Shown here one piece after another: positions 1 through 6,491 of a DNA stretch of 8,586 nucleotides. The notes beneath the pieces are model-generated. The model made no database searches and was not told where the DNA came from. It was given only the letters and a program-made list of their open reading frames with translations. The position numbers and the translations under genes were made by a program. This stretch comes from Spirochaetales bacterium (GTDB taxonomy: Bacteria; Spirochaetota; Spirochaetia; Sphaerochaetales; Sphaerochaetaceae): NCBI GenBank assembly GCA_017962865.1, contig JAGCUM010000091.1, positions 1-8,586 on the forward strand, read 5' to 3'. Within the stretch, counting starts at the first letter, position 1; each line of letters opens with the position of its first letter.

Positions 1-831
1 TGCCATCTTACCGGTTGTGTAGCCGAGATCGTAGTAGCTGATTGTCAGGGTTGCGACTCCGCAGCCCTTGCAGATTCCTTCCTCACCGGCGATGACGGGG
101 ACCTTTGCTGGTTCGACGACATTCCTGATTGCCTCGGTACAGGAGGCGGCGGTGTTGTCGGTCGGGATGTAGATCATATCACAGCCTTCGCATGCACTTG
201 CTGTAACTGATGCAACATCGTTGGAATCCGTGAATGCATATCTGGTATGCTTGATTCCCATGGCATCGAGATACTTCTCCATCTCAACGATCTGGTAGAC
301 GGAGTTGGGCTCGCCGGAGCAGTAGAGAAGTCCTACGTTCTGGACATCCGGGCAGATTTCCTTGATCATTTCTGCCTGTCTGTCGAGCGGGGCGAGGTCG
401 GAAGCACCTGATACGTTGATTCCGGTAGCTCCGTCGGTGAGCTTGAGGTCCAGGGCTGTCTCATAATCGGTGACCGATGTTCCGAGAATGGGGATGTCTC
501 CGGTTGCGGCAGCTGCGACCTGAAGGGGAGGTGTGGCGTTTGCCATGATCAGATCGACATTATTGGAAACAAGGCCGTTGATGATTGTGGTGACCGTGGA
601 CATGTCTCCGGATGCGTTCTGATAATCGAACTTGACGTTTTCGGCTCCGAGGGCATCGGTGATTGCATCCATGAAGCCCTGTGAGGCGGAATCGAGTGCG
701 ACATGCTGAACAAGCTGGCAGATTCCGACATTGTAAACCTTCTTCTCCTCAGCCTTTTCGGAAGAGGCTCCCGCATAAACCAGTGCCATAGCAACAATGA
801 GCACCATAACCAAACCGATGACTTTCTTCAT
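1..831 (-). CDS. TrpX-type ABC transporter substrate-binding protein, partial (C-terminus beyond left edge)
   Basis: Seen: an open frame of 277 codons from ATG at 831 to the window edge. A strong AGGAGGAG (835-842) lies just upstream of the ATG. Residues 1-20 are a Sec signal peptide (MKK, hydrophobic run, VYA) followed by a charged linker (GASSEKAEEKK). There is no Cys at the signal-peptide end, so no lipobox is visible. The mature part starts YNVGICQLVQHVALDSASQGFMDAI, matching the ABC_sub_bind (PF04392, TrpX/YtrF-like) pattern of VGI-Q-EH-ALD-GF. Later YIPTDNT and GEEGICKGCG...YYDLGYTTGKMA match the hinge and C-terminal motifs of that family. Known: such proteins are periplasmic or surface binding components of importers often linked to tryptophan or other aromatic amino acids. 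Inferred: the ligand is phenylalanine or another aromatic, because a Phe-codon-rich leader lies directly upstream. Permease and ATPase genes would be expected to the left. Odd: two CxxC pairs (codons at 181-192 and 61-72). Confidence 0.9.
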   Translation of the reverse strand, partial: MKKVIGLVMVLIVAMALVYAGASSEKAEEKKVYNVGICQLVQHVALDSASQGFMDAITDALGAENVKFDYQNASGDMSTVTTIINGLVSNNVDLIMANATPPLQVAAAATGDIPILGTSVTDYETALDLKLTDGATGINVSGASDLAPLDRQAEMIKEICPDVQNVGLLYCSGEPNSVYQIVEMEKYLDAMGIKHTRYAFTDSNDVASVTASACEGCDMIYIPTDNTAASCTEAIRNVVEPAKVPVIAGEEGICKGCGVATLTISYYDLGYTTGKMA

Positions 832-863
832 GTTCTCCTCCTATGAAAACGTCAATTCAAAAT

Positions 864-889
864 AAAAAAGCCCTCCGTCTGAGGAGGGC
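864..889 (-). terminator. Intrinsic terminator hairpin of the Phe leader (attenuator)
   Basis: On the minus strand GCCCTCC (889-883) pairs with GGAGGGC (876-870) in a 7-bp GC-rich stem with a 6-nt loop, followed at once by six U (869-864). It sits 22 nt after the stop of the Phe-rich leader peptide and 32 nt before the ATG of the substrate-binding protein. It therefore lies inside the 5' UTR of the transporter mRNA, where a terminator makes sense only as a conditional one. Confidence 0.87.
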
Positions 890-911
890 CTATAATCAAA
901 ACAACTGGCAA

Positions 912-968
912 TCACCCAGACACGACAAAGGAGGTTCTAAAAAAGAAGAAAAAATAGAAACCCTTCAT
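912..968 (-). CDS. Phenylalanine-rich leader peptide (18 aa) of a transcription attenuator
   Basis: Seen: ATG at 968, TGA at 914-912, product MKGFYFFFFFRTSFVVSG. Seven of 18 residues are Phe, with five Phe codons in a row (positions 6-10) after Phe-Tyr. The ribosome binding site GGAGG (981-977) is 8 nt from the ATG. A promoter lies upstream and an intrinsic terminator 22 nt downstream. Known: this is the architecture of the enterobacterial pheA and pheST leaders, where ribosomes stalled on Phe codons favour an antiterminator fold. Inferred: shortage of charged tRNA-Phe lets transcription continue into the binding-protein gene at 831. A chance ORF is unlikely given the SD, the Phe run and the terminator together. 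No strong antiterminator pairing could be found by eye; only weak stems such as CTGG (919-916) with CCAG (908-905) are visible. Confidence 0.85.
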   Translation of the reverse strand: MKGFYFFFFFRTSFVVSG

Positions 969-1006
969 TGTGTTGTCCTCCGTGCGCCAAAGCGATTGTT
1001 GTATTT

Positions 1007-1035
1007 TTATTAGCCTAATACGCCGTTTTTGTCAA
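1007..1035 (-). promoter_or_regulatory. Sigma-70-type promoter of the Phe leader/transporter operon
   Basis: On the minus strand TTGACA (1035-1030), a perfect -35 box, is followed after 17 nt by TAATAA (1012-1007), a reasonable -10. The start of transcription would be near position 1000, giving about 30 nt before the leader peptide ATG at 968. Confidence 0.7.
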
Positions 1036-1067
1036 TGCTTTTGCATAAAAAACTAGAAATCGTCAAT

Positions 1068-1102
1068 AAAAAAAGAAAAGGCAACTCCGACTGAAGTTGC
1101 CT
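1068..1102 (-). terminator. Intrinsic terminator of the ABC exporter operon
   Basis: AGGCAACT (1102-1095 on the minus strand) pairs with AGTTGCCT (1086-1079) in an 8-bp stem with an 8-nt loop, followed on the minus strand by TTTTCTTTTTTT. It lies about 20 nt after the stop of the permease at 1122. It separates that operon from the promoter of the Phe leader, whose -35 is about 35 nt further on. Confidence 0.85.
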
Positions 1103-1121
1103 GATTTTTATAATATAGTAA

Positions 1122-2711
1122 TCAGAGGTTCGCGAAAATCCTCGATCCTTTTCCTCTGAGCCAGATGTTCAGAAGAGCTGCCAGAATGATGATGACTGCG
1201 AACCAAACCCAGAACATCAGCATCCCGTTAAGGAATATTCCCGACACGATTATCAGGGCGGAAAGGATCCAACCGGAGAACATCGCCACTGCGACGCTCA
1301 GGCTCTGTTTTACTACAATCATCTCGCTTGTCCACTTGAGGTTGGGTTTGAGAAGGTTGATGAAAAGTCCGAATTCAGCCTGAAGCAGAGCCATCACCGA
1401 TACGAGGACCAGAATCGGGACATACATCACAAGGCTGACTTTCAATGCCACCATCAGGCTGATTGTCAGCAGGAGGCCCGGGAAGAGGGTGAAGGTCAGA
1501 TGCAAACCGATCTTGGCCTTGAGGACCTGCCAGGGTTTAATCGGCAGGGTCTGGGAAATCCAGATGTCCTTTCCTTCAATGGAAACCGACGGGGCAGAGA
1601 TGGTGTTGGTGGAAGTCATCATGCAGACGCCTCCGGCAATGAGAATGGGCAGCATCGACACTATTGCATCCCCGAAGGTATCGAAGATCAGAGATCCCAT
1701 CATCTTGCTTTTGATAAGGAGGAATACAGCTGCGGCAACCATCATGAGTGAACCGATCGAGCTGTTGAGAAGATAGGAGGAACTGGATGTCAGATGCTTG
1801 ATTTCCTTGAACAGAAGGGCCTTGCCAACGCTTCTGCTCTTGGCTTCCTTTTCCCTGTACTTGATCTTGGCTGCTCCGGTCTTGGTGGTGACGATCTTTA
1901 TGAATGACCTGTCGAGGATGATGTAGACAACGGCCATTACGGCAAGAATCACTGCACAGATGACCAGAAGCGGCATTCCGCTTCCTGCGGCTGCACTTCC
2001 GATGCCGTACAGGATCTTCATTCCGCCTTTGATCTCGATTTCCATCGTCGTGATATTGGCTATGAACTCATTGATCTGATTGAAAGCCTTGAAATAAACG
2101 AAGTAGTAGAGACCGATACCTGCCAGGGCAATAACGGTGGTTGCGATGCTCTTGTTCTTCATTTTCAGACTCAGCCTTGCAACCACCCAGCCCAATCCCG
2201 TGGACAGGATGAGTACGAGCAATGTGACCATAAGTGACATCACTATCGGGCAGATTATGGTCATGAAGCTGATTTCAGCCACGAGGTAGTACATGACGAC
2301 CATCGGGATGAGGACGATCAGAGTGTACAGGAGGTCCATGAGATAGACGCCCATCAGACGTGCGATCATTATGTACCTGATGGGTATTGGCATGGAAAGG
2401 AGAAGGTCGTTGTCCGTGGAAAGATAGAGGCTGGAGTAGGTTGTGAAAACACTTCCGAAGATACCCAGAACCAGGGCTATTCCCATCATGATCAGGAAAT
2501 ACAACCAGTCGAAACCTGCTCCAACCAGGGGACCTGCTAGGGTATAGCCCAAAAAGGAGAACATTCCGCCCAGAAAGCCTACAAGAATCAGCACGTAGAA
2601 GAGGATATACATGATGGCACCTTTCTTGGTCCTGTTCTTGCCTTTCTTCGAATCAAAGAAGAAGCCCTTGTTTATCTCCAGAAACTGCTTCTTCAGCAAT
2701 GTCTTAAGCAT
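1122..2711 (-). CDS. ABC-2-type exporter permease (putative ABC_tran_2 / PF16949 family), 12 TM
   Basis: Seen: 529 residues with about 12 hydrophobic segments, near residues 33-55, 68-94, 125-146, 149-178, 189-209, 246-266, 318-335, 349-368, 403-424, 427-453, 471-494 and 498-518. They fall in two halves separated by a basic loop (280-310). The motif STDNDLLLSMPIP (98-110) follows TM2, and EGKDIWISQTLPI (379-391) lies in the second half. Both are typical of large, single-chain ABC permeases of the family named as putative ABC exporter. The ATG at 2711 lies 2 nt after the stop of the ATPase gene, with GGAGG overlapping the ATPase 3' end, so translation is coupled. Role inferred: membrane channel of an exporter of unknown substrate (peptide, antibiotic or lipid are possible). 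The encoded partner is only the upstream ATPase. Confidence 0.85.
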   Translation of the reverse strand: MLKTLLKKQFLEINKGFFFDSKKGKNRTKKGAIMYILFYVLILVGFLGGMFSFLGYTLAGPLVGAGFDWLYFLIMMGIALVLGIFGSVFTTYSSLYLSTDNDLLLSMPIPIRYIMIARLMGVYLMDLLYTLIVLIPMVVMYYLVAEISFMTIICPIVMSLMVTLLVLILSTGLGWVVARLSLKMKNKSIATTVIALAGIGLYYFVYFKAFNQINEFIANITTMEIEIKGGMKILYGIGSAAAGSGMPLLVICAVILAVMAVVYIILDRSFIKIVTTKTGAAKIKYREKEAKSRSVGKALLFKEIKHLTSSSSYLLNSSIGSLMMVAAAVFLLIKSKMMGSLIFDTFGDAIVSMLPILIAGGVCMMTSTNTISAPSVSIEGKDIWISQTLPIKPWQVLKAKIGLHLTFTLFPGLLLTISLMVALKVSLVMYVPILVLVSVMALLQAEFGLFINLLKPNLKWTSEMIVVKQSLSVAVAMFSGWILSALIIVSGIFLNGMLMFWVWFAVIIILAALLNIWLRGKGSRIFANL

Positions 2712-2713
2712 AA

Positions 2714-3445
2714 TCAGTCCTCCGATTCCTCATCTTCGGGATCCTCTTCCAGCTCGAGGAACACGTTCTCGAGAGAGGAATCGCCCTTGACTTCTTCCAT
2801 TGTGCCGGACTTGATGAGCTTGCCGTTCTTGATGATTGCGACCTTGTCGCAGAGTTTTTCCGCAACTTCAAGGACATGGGTGGAGAAGAAGATCGCACCG
2901 CCCTGGTCACAGAGCTCGCGCATCATCTGCTTGAGAAGGTGAGAGGCCTTCGGGTCAAGGCCGACGAAAGGCTCGTCCATGATGATGAGTCTGGGCTGAT
3001 GAATCCATGCCGCGATGATGGCCAGCTTCTGTTTCATTCCGTGCGAATAGGCGTTGATGGGCTGGGCAAGATCATCCGTGAGCTCCAGCAGATCTGCATA
3101 CTTGCGGATGCGCTCCTGTCTGTCGGAAGCGCTTACGCCATAGACGTCTGCAATGAAATTGAGGTATTTGATTCCGGACATGTAATCAAATAGATCGGGA
3201 TTGTCCGGGATGTAGGCTATCTTTCTCTTGCACTCCAAGGGCTGGTCCTTGATTGAGAGACCGTCAATCGTTATCTCTCCGCTGTCGAAGGCGAGAATGC
3301 CGACAACCGCCTTGATGGTAGTGGTCTTTCCGGCTCCGTTGTGTCCGATGAAGCCGTAGATTTCCCCGGCGTTGATTGTGAGGGTCAGGTCGTCAACTGC
3401 AACCTTGTCCCCGTACTTCTTTGTAAGGTGCGAAATGCTGAGCAT
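2714..3445 (-). CDS. ABC exporter ATP-binding protein (CcmA-like)
   Basis: Seen: 243 residues. Walker A GHNGAGKTT (34-42), signature YSHGMKQK (133-140, replacing LSGGQ), Walker B LIIMDEP (153-159) with GLD (162-164), and H-loop STH (188-190). The Q-loop position reads YIPDNPDLF (78-86) with no Gln. The tail is very acidic (EDPEDEESED). A longer frame is open upstream to an ATG at 3487. I choose ATG 3445 because AAGGAGG (3459-3453) is 7 nt before it and homologous ATPases begin at MLSISHLTKKYG; the extra 14 residues would fall in the promoter/5' UTR. The gene is first in a two-gene operon with the permease. It would power export of an unknown substrate at the inner face of the membrane. Confidence 0.92.
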   Translation of the reverse strand: MLSISHLTKKYGDKVAVDDLTLTINAGEIYGFIGHNGAGKTTTIKAVVGILAFDSGEITIDGLSIKDQPLECKRKIAYIPDNPDLFDYMSGIKYLNFIADVYGVSASDRQERIRKYADLLELTDDLAQPINAYSHGMKQKLAIIAAWIHQPRLIIMDEPFVGLDPKASHLLKQMMRELCDQGGAIFFSTHVLEVAEKLCDKVAIIKNGKLIKSGTMEEVKGDSSLENVFLELEEDPEDEESED

Positions 3446-3475
3446 GATGCATCCTCCTTGTTTTAACCTGAGACA

Positions 3476-3505
3476 AATATACAACAATTATTACATATCT
3501 ATCAA
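3476..3505 (-). promoter_or_regulatory. Promoter of the ABC exporter operon
   Basis: On the minus strand TTGATA (3505-3500) and TATATT (3481-3476) are 18 nt apart. Transcription would start near 3469, about 24 nt before the ATG at 3445 and just ahead of the AAGGAGG site. The -35 lies in the same 91-bp region that carries the divergent MFS promoter. Confidence 0.6.
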
Positions 3506-3523
3506 TTCCACCCCCGTTTGAAC

Positions 3524-3529
3524 TATAAT
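3524..3529 (+). promoter_or_regulatory. -10 box of the MFS gene (very short or absent 5' UTR)
   Basis: A perfect TATAAT ends 7 nt before the ATG at 3537, so the expected transcription start falls at or next to the A of the ATG. The expected -35 position (3501-3506, ATCAAT) matches the consensus poorly and overlaps the -35 of the divergent operon, so an activator may be needed. No extended -10 TG is at the right spacing. Confidence 0.55.
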
Positions 3530-3536
3530 TTCCGGC

Positions 3537-4712
3537 ATGGTCTCATTGCTGCTGGCAATCATCTATCTCTCGTTCATCAGTCTGGGTCTTCCCGACGGAA
3601 TCCTCGGTTCCGCCTGGCCCGTGATGTATCCCCAGCTTTCGGTGCCCGTCTCGTACATGGGCATCGTGACGATGATTATTGCAGCCGGGACCATCGTTTC
3701 CAGTCTGCTGAGCGACAGGCTCACCAAGGCCATGGGAGTGGGGATGGTGACTGCCATAAGTGTCGCCATGACAGCAGGTTCCCTGTTCCTGTTCTCGGTT
3801 ACCGACAGCTTCGCGTTGATATGCCTATGGGCAATTCCATACGGGCTGGGGGCCGGCAGCGTGGATGCGGCGCTCAACAACTATGTGGCCCTGCACTTCA
3901 AGAGCAGGCACATGTCCTGGCTGCATTGCTTCTGGGGCATCGGGGCCTCCCTCGGGCCGTACATCATGGGCTATACCCTCTCAATGGGGCAGAGCTGGGC
4001 CATCGGCTACCGCAAGATATCCATACTTCAGGTCGTTCTCACCGTCATCCTCTTCATGGGTCTCCCGCTTTGGAGAAAGGCTTTCAGTTCCAAGACCGAT
4101 ACCGCTCAGACCGGCCGGGAAAAGAAAAAGCCCATCCCGCTCAGGGAAATCATCTCGGTTCCCGGTGCCAAGAGCATAATGCTCACATTCCTCTGCTACT
4201 GCGCGCTTGAGATCACAGCCGGTTCATGGGCTGCAAGCTATCTTGTCATGGTAAAGGGAATTGATGAGGCAACGGCTGCAAGCTTCGCAAGCCTTTTCTA
4301 TGTGGGAATCACTGTGGGAAGATTCTTCAACGGCTTCGTATCCATGAAGCTCAACGATCGTCAGATGATACGCGTAGGGCAGGTTATTGCATCCGTCGGC
4401 ATAGCGGTGATGTTGATTCCGACCAATATCGGATGGATTTCAATCGCCGCATTCGCTCTTGTCGGATTGGGCTGCGCCCCCATCTATCCTAGCCTTATAC
4501 ACAGTACCCCCGCATTATTCGGAGAGGACAGGTCCCAGGCACTGATCGGGGTGCAGATGGCCAGTGCCTACATAGGAAGCTGCCTTTCTCCGACATTCTT
4601 CGGCCTGATTTCCAGATATCTGGGCATGGGCTTTCTTCCGGTCTACATCGGAATCTTCACTGCAGTCATGATTCTCATGCACATGCATCTGGTGAGGCAG
4701 AGAGGGGAATAA
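3537..4712 (+). CDS. MFS transporter, FHS/YfkF-like, 12 TM
   Basis: Seen: 391 residues, almost wholly hydrophobic with a cytoplasmic loop near 181-208 (basic, KTDTAQTGREKKKP), which splits it 6+6. N-terminal SLGLPDGILGSAWP (15-28) is typical of FHS-type MFS carriers. The loop 2-3 motif SDRLTK (59-64), GLGAGSVDAALNNYV (103-117) and GITVGRFFNGF (257-267) are further MFS features. Function inferred: secondary transport of a small solute, perhaps a sugar; the substrate cannot be read from the sequence. Start: the frame is closed by TGA at 3519-3521, so ATG 3537 is the first possible ATG. No Shine-Dalgarno precedes it, and TATAAT is 7 nt upstream, which points to leaderless translation. The gene stands alone; its end is 6 nt from the convergent GT8-acyltransferase gene. 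Confidence 0.87.
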   Translation: MVSLLLAIIYLSFISLGLPDGILGSAWPVMYPQLSVPVSYMGIVTMIIAAGTIVSSLLSDRLTKAMGVGMVTAISVAMTAGSLFLFSVTDSFALICLWAIPYGLGAGSVDAALNNYVALHFKSRHMSWLHCFWGIGASLGPYIMGYTLSMGQSWAIGYRKISILQVVLTVILFMGLPLWRKAFSSKTDTAQTGREKKKPIPLREIISVPGAKSIMLTFLCYCALEITAGSWAASYLVMVKGIDEATAASFASLFYVGITVGRFFNGFVSMKLNDRQMIRVGQVIASVGIAVMLIPTNIGWISIAAFALVGLGCAPIYPSLIHSTPALFGEDRSQALIGVQMASAYIGSCLSPTFFGLISRYLGMGFLPVYIGIFTAVMILMHMHLVRQRGE

Positions 4713-4718
4713 TCCTGA

Positions 4719-6491
4719 TCAGTCTATCTCGGGGATGTTGAGGTACTCCAGCTGGGTCTGGTACTCGCGCTCGTAGATTTCACGCCAGATGTCGCTGTTG
4801 CGCTGCTTGAGGTCCTCGATACGCTCGCGGTAGGGCAGATTGTGGTCGGGATAGATGGGCTCGGGGATGTGGATGGTGTATTCCTGCACCGGGAAGCCGT
4901 TCTCGTCCAGGATCTCGGAGTCCTTCATCGTGATGAAGCAGGGGAGAACAGGGACATCGGTCTTGCATGCGAAGACGTAGGCGCCTCTCTTGAGCGGCTT
5001 GGGCTTTCGATAGTTCCACCACATGCTCTGCTCGGGGTAGACCAGGACGAAGTTGCCGTCCTTCAGAAGCTTGTTGGTTGCATCGAAGAACTTCTTCATG
5101 GTCTCGAGGTTCGATGAAAGCGGAAGAGTGTTGCAGTGACGCATCAGAAAACCGTAGAAACCCGGGAAGTTGGTGTAGTTTCCTTCACGGATGACCCTGT
5201 AGAAGGTCCTGTCGCTCTGGTCTGCTGCCTCGTAGGCTAGCTGGATTGCAAAGCTGTCAAAGGCGTTGAAGTGGTTGCAGGTGATCAGGGCTCCGGAATT
5301 GAGGTTCCTGAAGTTCTCGATTCCGCGGATTTCCTTGATGATCAGCTTCTTGTCCTTGATGAGGTTGTCAACCAGTCTGTGGGCGAGCTTGAAGGCCACC
5401 TTGGTCTTTGCCTTGTCGGTGATGCTGTGCCTGAGATAGTTGATGTCATCCGGCATCAGAACCGGTGCGGGGGGATCGTTCTCAACATCCTCATCAAAAC
5501 GTCCGGCTCTCTCGTATTCCTTTATCTTCTGAAGAATTGCGATGCGGTCTGCGCTGTAGCGTCTTTCCTTGACCTTGAGGTAGGTATCCTCCTTGTTGGT
5601 CTCTTTGACGGCAAGATTCAGAAGGTTGCGGTAGCCTTCGGTATCGCGCTGTTTCTGCTCGTCGCTGTAGCTTTCAAGCTCCTTGAGGATTTCGGGATAG
5701 ACCCTGGTTTCCTTCGCATAGCGGTAGAAGATGTCTGCGTGCGGGCAGCTTTCGTAGTGCCACGGCTTGTTGAACATGATGTAGTGAAGGACCTTGGCCT
5801 CCTCGATGGGATAGCCTATGACTCCGAAGATTTCGGTATTCCACCTCTGGTCCAGGAACAGTACATGGTCCTTGCACAGAAGGTTCAGATAGTCCTCGTC
5901 CTGGGTGACAACACAGTCGTAGACCTGCAGGATCTGGATGAAGCGCTCAAGGACATTGCGCTCGCGGAAGGCCTTGCAGTTGATCAGCAGGACTCCTGCG
6001 TTGAAGTAAAGCTTTCTGTCCAGTCCGAGGCACTTCTCGACGTATCTGCCGTATTCGTCCACCTGGACCATGGCCTGCTCGTGGCATGCGCCGAGCACGT
6101 AGTTGCTGATGTCTGTATCGAAGAGCTCAGCCATATCGCCCTGGACGATGGTATCGCTGTCGATGTAGATGGCCTTGTCGTATTCCGGGTGCATGTCGGC
6201 TATGAAGAGCCTGAAGTAGGTGGTCTTGGAGTAGTAGTCCCTCAGGGGGAACTTGTGGGCGATGGATTCCAGATATGTCGACACATCCTCGAAGTAGATC
6301 TCAAGCCCGTCACGTTCCAGCTGCTTGGTCTGGATCTTGCTTTCTGCAGTCACATCGGTGTGCAGGAAGTAGACCCTGTAGGTGCAGTCCTGTCTTTTTG
6401 CATTCTGACTCAGGGAGTTCAGGGAGATTATTCCGTATTTGAGAAAACGCTCATCGAGAGCGTAGAAGATCGGGATTATCTTATCGGTCAT
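4719..6491 (-). CDS. Bifunctional GT8 glycosyltransferase - PlsC-type acyltransferase fusion
   Basis: Seen: 590 residues, two catalytic regions. N-terminal GT8 (about 1-270): IIPIFYALDERFLKYGIISLNSL at the start, DSD (111-113, metal/nucleotide-sugar site), FNAGVLLIN (163-171), QDEDYLN (197-203) and LHYIMFNKPW (235-244), i.e. the HxxGxxKPW motif with Met in place of Gly. A charged linker (about 270-380) follows. The C-terminal acyltransferase (about 385-560) has NHFNAFD (406-412, canonical HX4D), EGNYTNFPGFYGFLMR (436-451), VYPEQSMWW (484-492, substrate/phosphate motif) and VPVLPCF (513-519). No signal peptide or TM is visible; it probably acts at the cytoplasmic membrane face. ATG 6491 overlaps the previous stop by 4 nt (ATGA), with AAGGAG 7 nt upstream. 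Inferred: transfers a sugar from a nucleotide-sugar and an acyl chain onto the same lipid or glycan. Both activities are family-level predictions. Confidence 0.9.
   Translation of the reverse strand: MTDKIIPIFYALDERFLKYGIISLNSLSQNAKRQDCTYRVYFLHTDVTAESKIQTKQLERDGLEIYFEDVSTYLESIAHKFPLRDYYSKTTYFRLFIADMHPEYDKAIYIDSDTIVQGDMAELFDTDISNYVLGACHEQAMVQVDEYGRYVEKCLGLDRKLYFNAGVLLINCKAFRERNVLERFIQILQVYDCVVTQDEDYLNLLCKDHVLFLDQRWNTEIFGVIGYPIEEAKVLHYIMFNKPWHYESCPHADIFYRYAKETRVYPEILKELESYSDEQKQRDTEGYRNLLNLAVKETNKEDTYLKVKERRYSADRIAILQKIKEYERAGRFDEDVENDPPAPVLMPDDINYLRHSITDKAKTKVAFKLAHRLVDNLIKDKKLIIKEIRGIENFRNLNSGALITCNHFNAFDSFAIQLAYEAADQSDRTFYRVIREGNYTNFPGFYGFLMRHCNTLPLSSNLETMKKFFDATNKLLKDGNFVLVYPEQSMWWNYRKPKPLKRGAYVFACKTDVPVLPCFITMKDSEILDENGFPVQEYTIHIPEPIYPDHNLPYRERIEDLKQRNSDIWREIYEREYQTQLEYLNIPEID

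Larger units (their letters stand above)
864..1000 (-). promoter_or_regulatory. Attenuator leader RNA upstream of the TrpX-type transporter
   Basis: The predicted 5' UTR holds the ribosome binding site, the Phe-rich peptide (968-912), a weak hairpin around the leader stop codon (CTGG 919-916 with CCAG 908-905), and the terminator hairpin (889-864). It has three CCTCC-type and GGAGG-type partners: leader SD 981-977, ACCTCC inside leader codons 12-13 (935-930), and the two terminator arms. Alternative pairings are therefore possible. I see no T-box specifier/antiterminator sequence or known riboswitch core here, so ribosome-mediated attenuation is the simplest reading. Confidence 0.75.

Noticed and set aside
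549..797. 82-codon minus-strand frame inside the substrate-binding protein
   Set aside because: Wrong frame of a clear family member that is open to the window edge; low-complexity S/P/R composition.
864..1000. T-box riboswitch upstream of the TrpX-type transporter
   Set aside because: TrpX operons of Firmicutes often have T-boxes, but no T-box consensus or long specifier stem is seen; the Phe-rich peptide explains the region better.
3446..3487. N-terminal extension of the ABC ATPase to the ATG at 3487
   Set aside because: The extra 14 residues overlap the promoter and SD; the AAGGAGG site and homologous starts support 3445.
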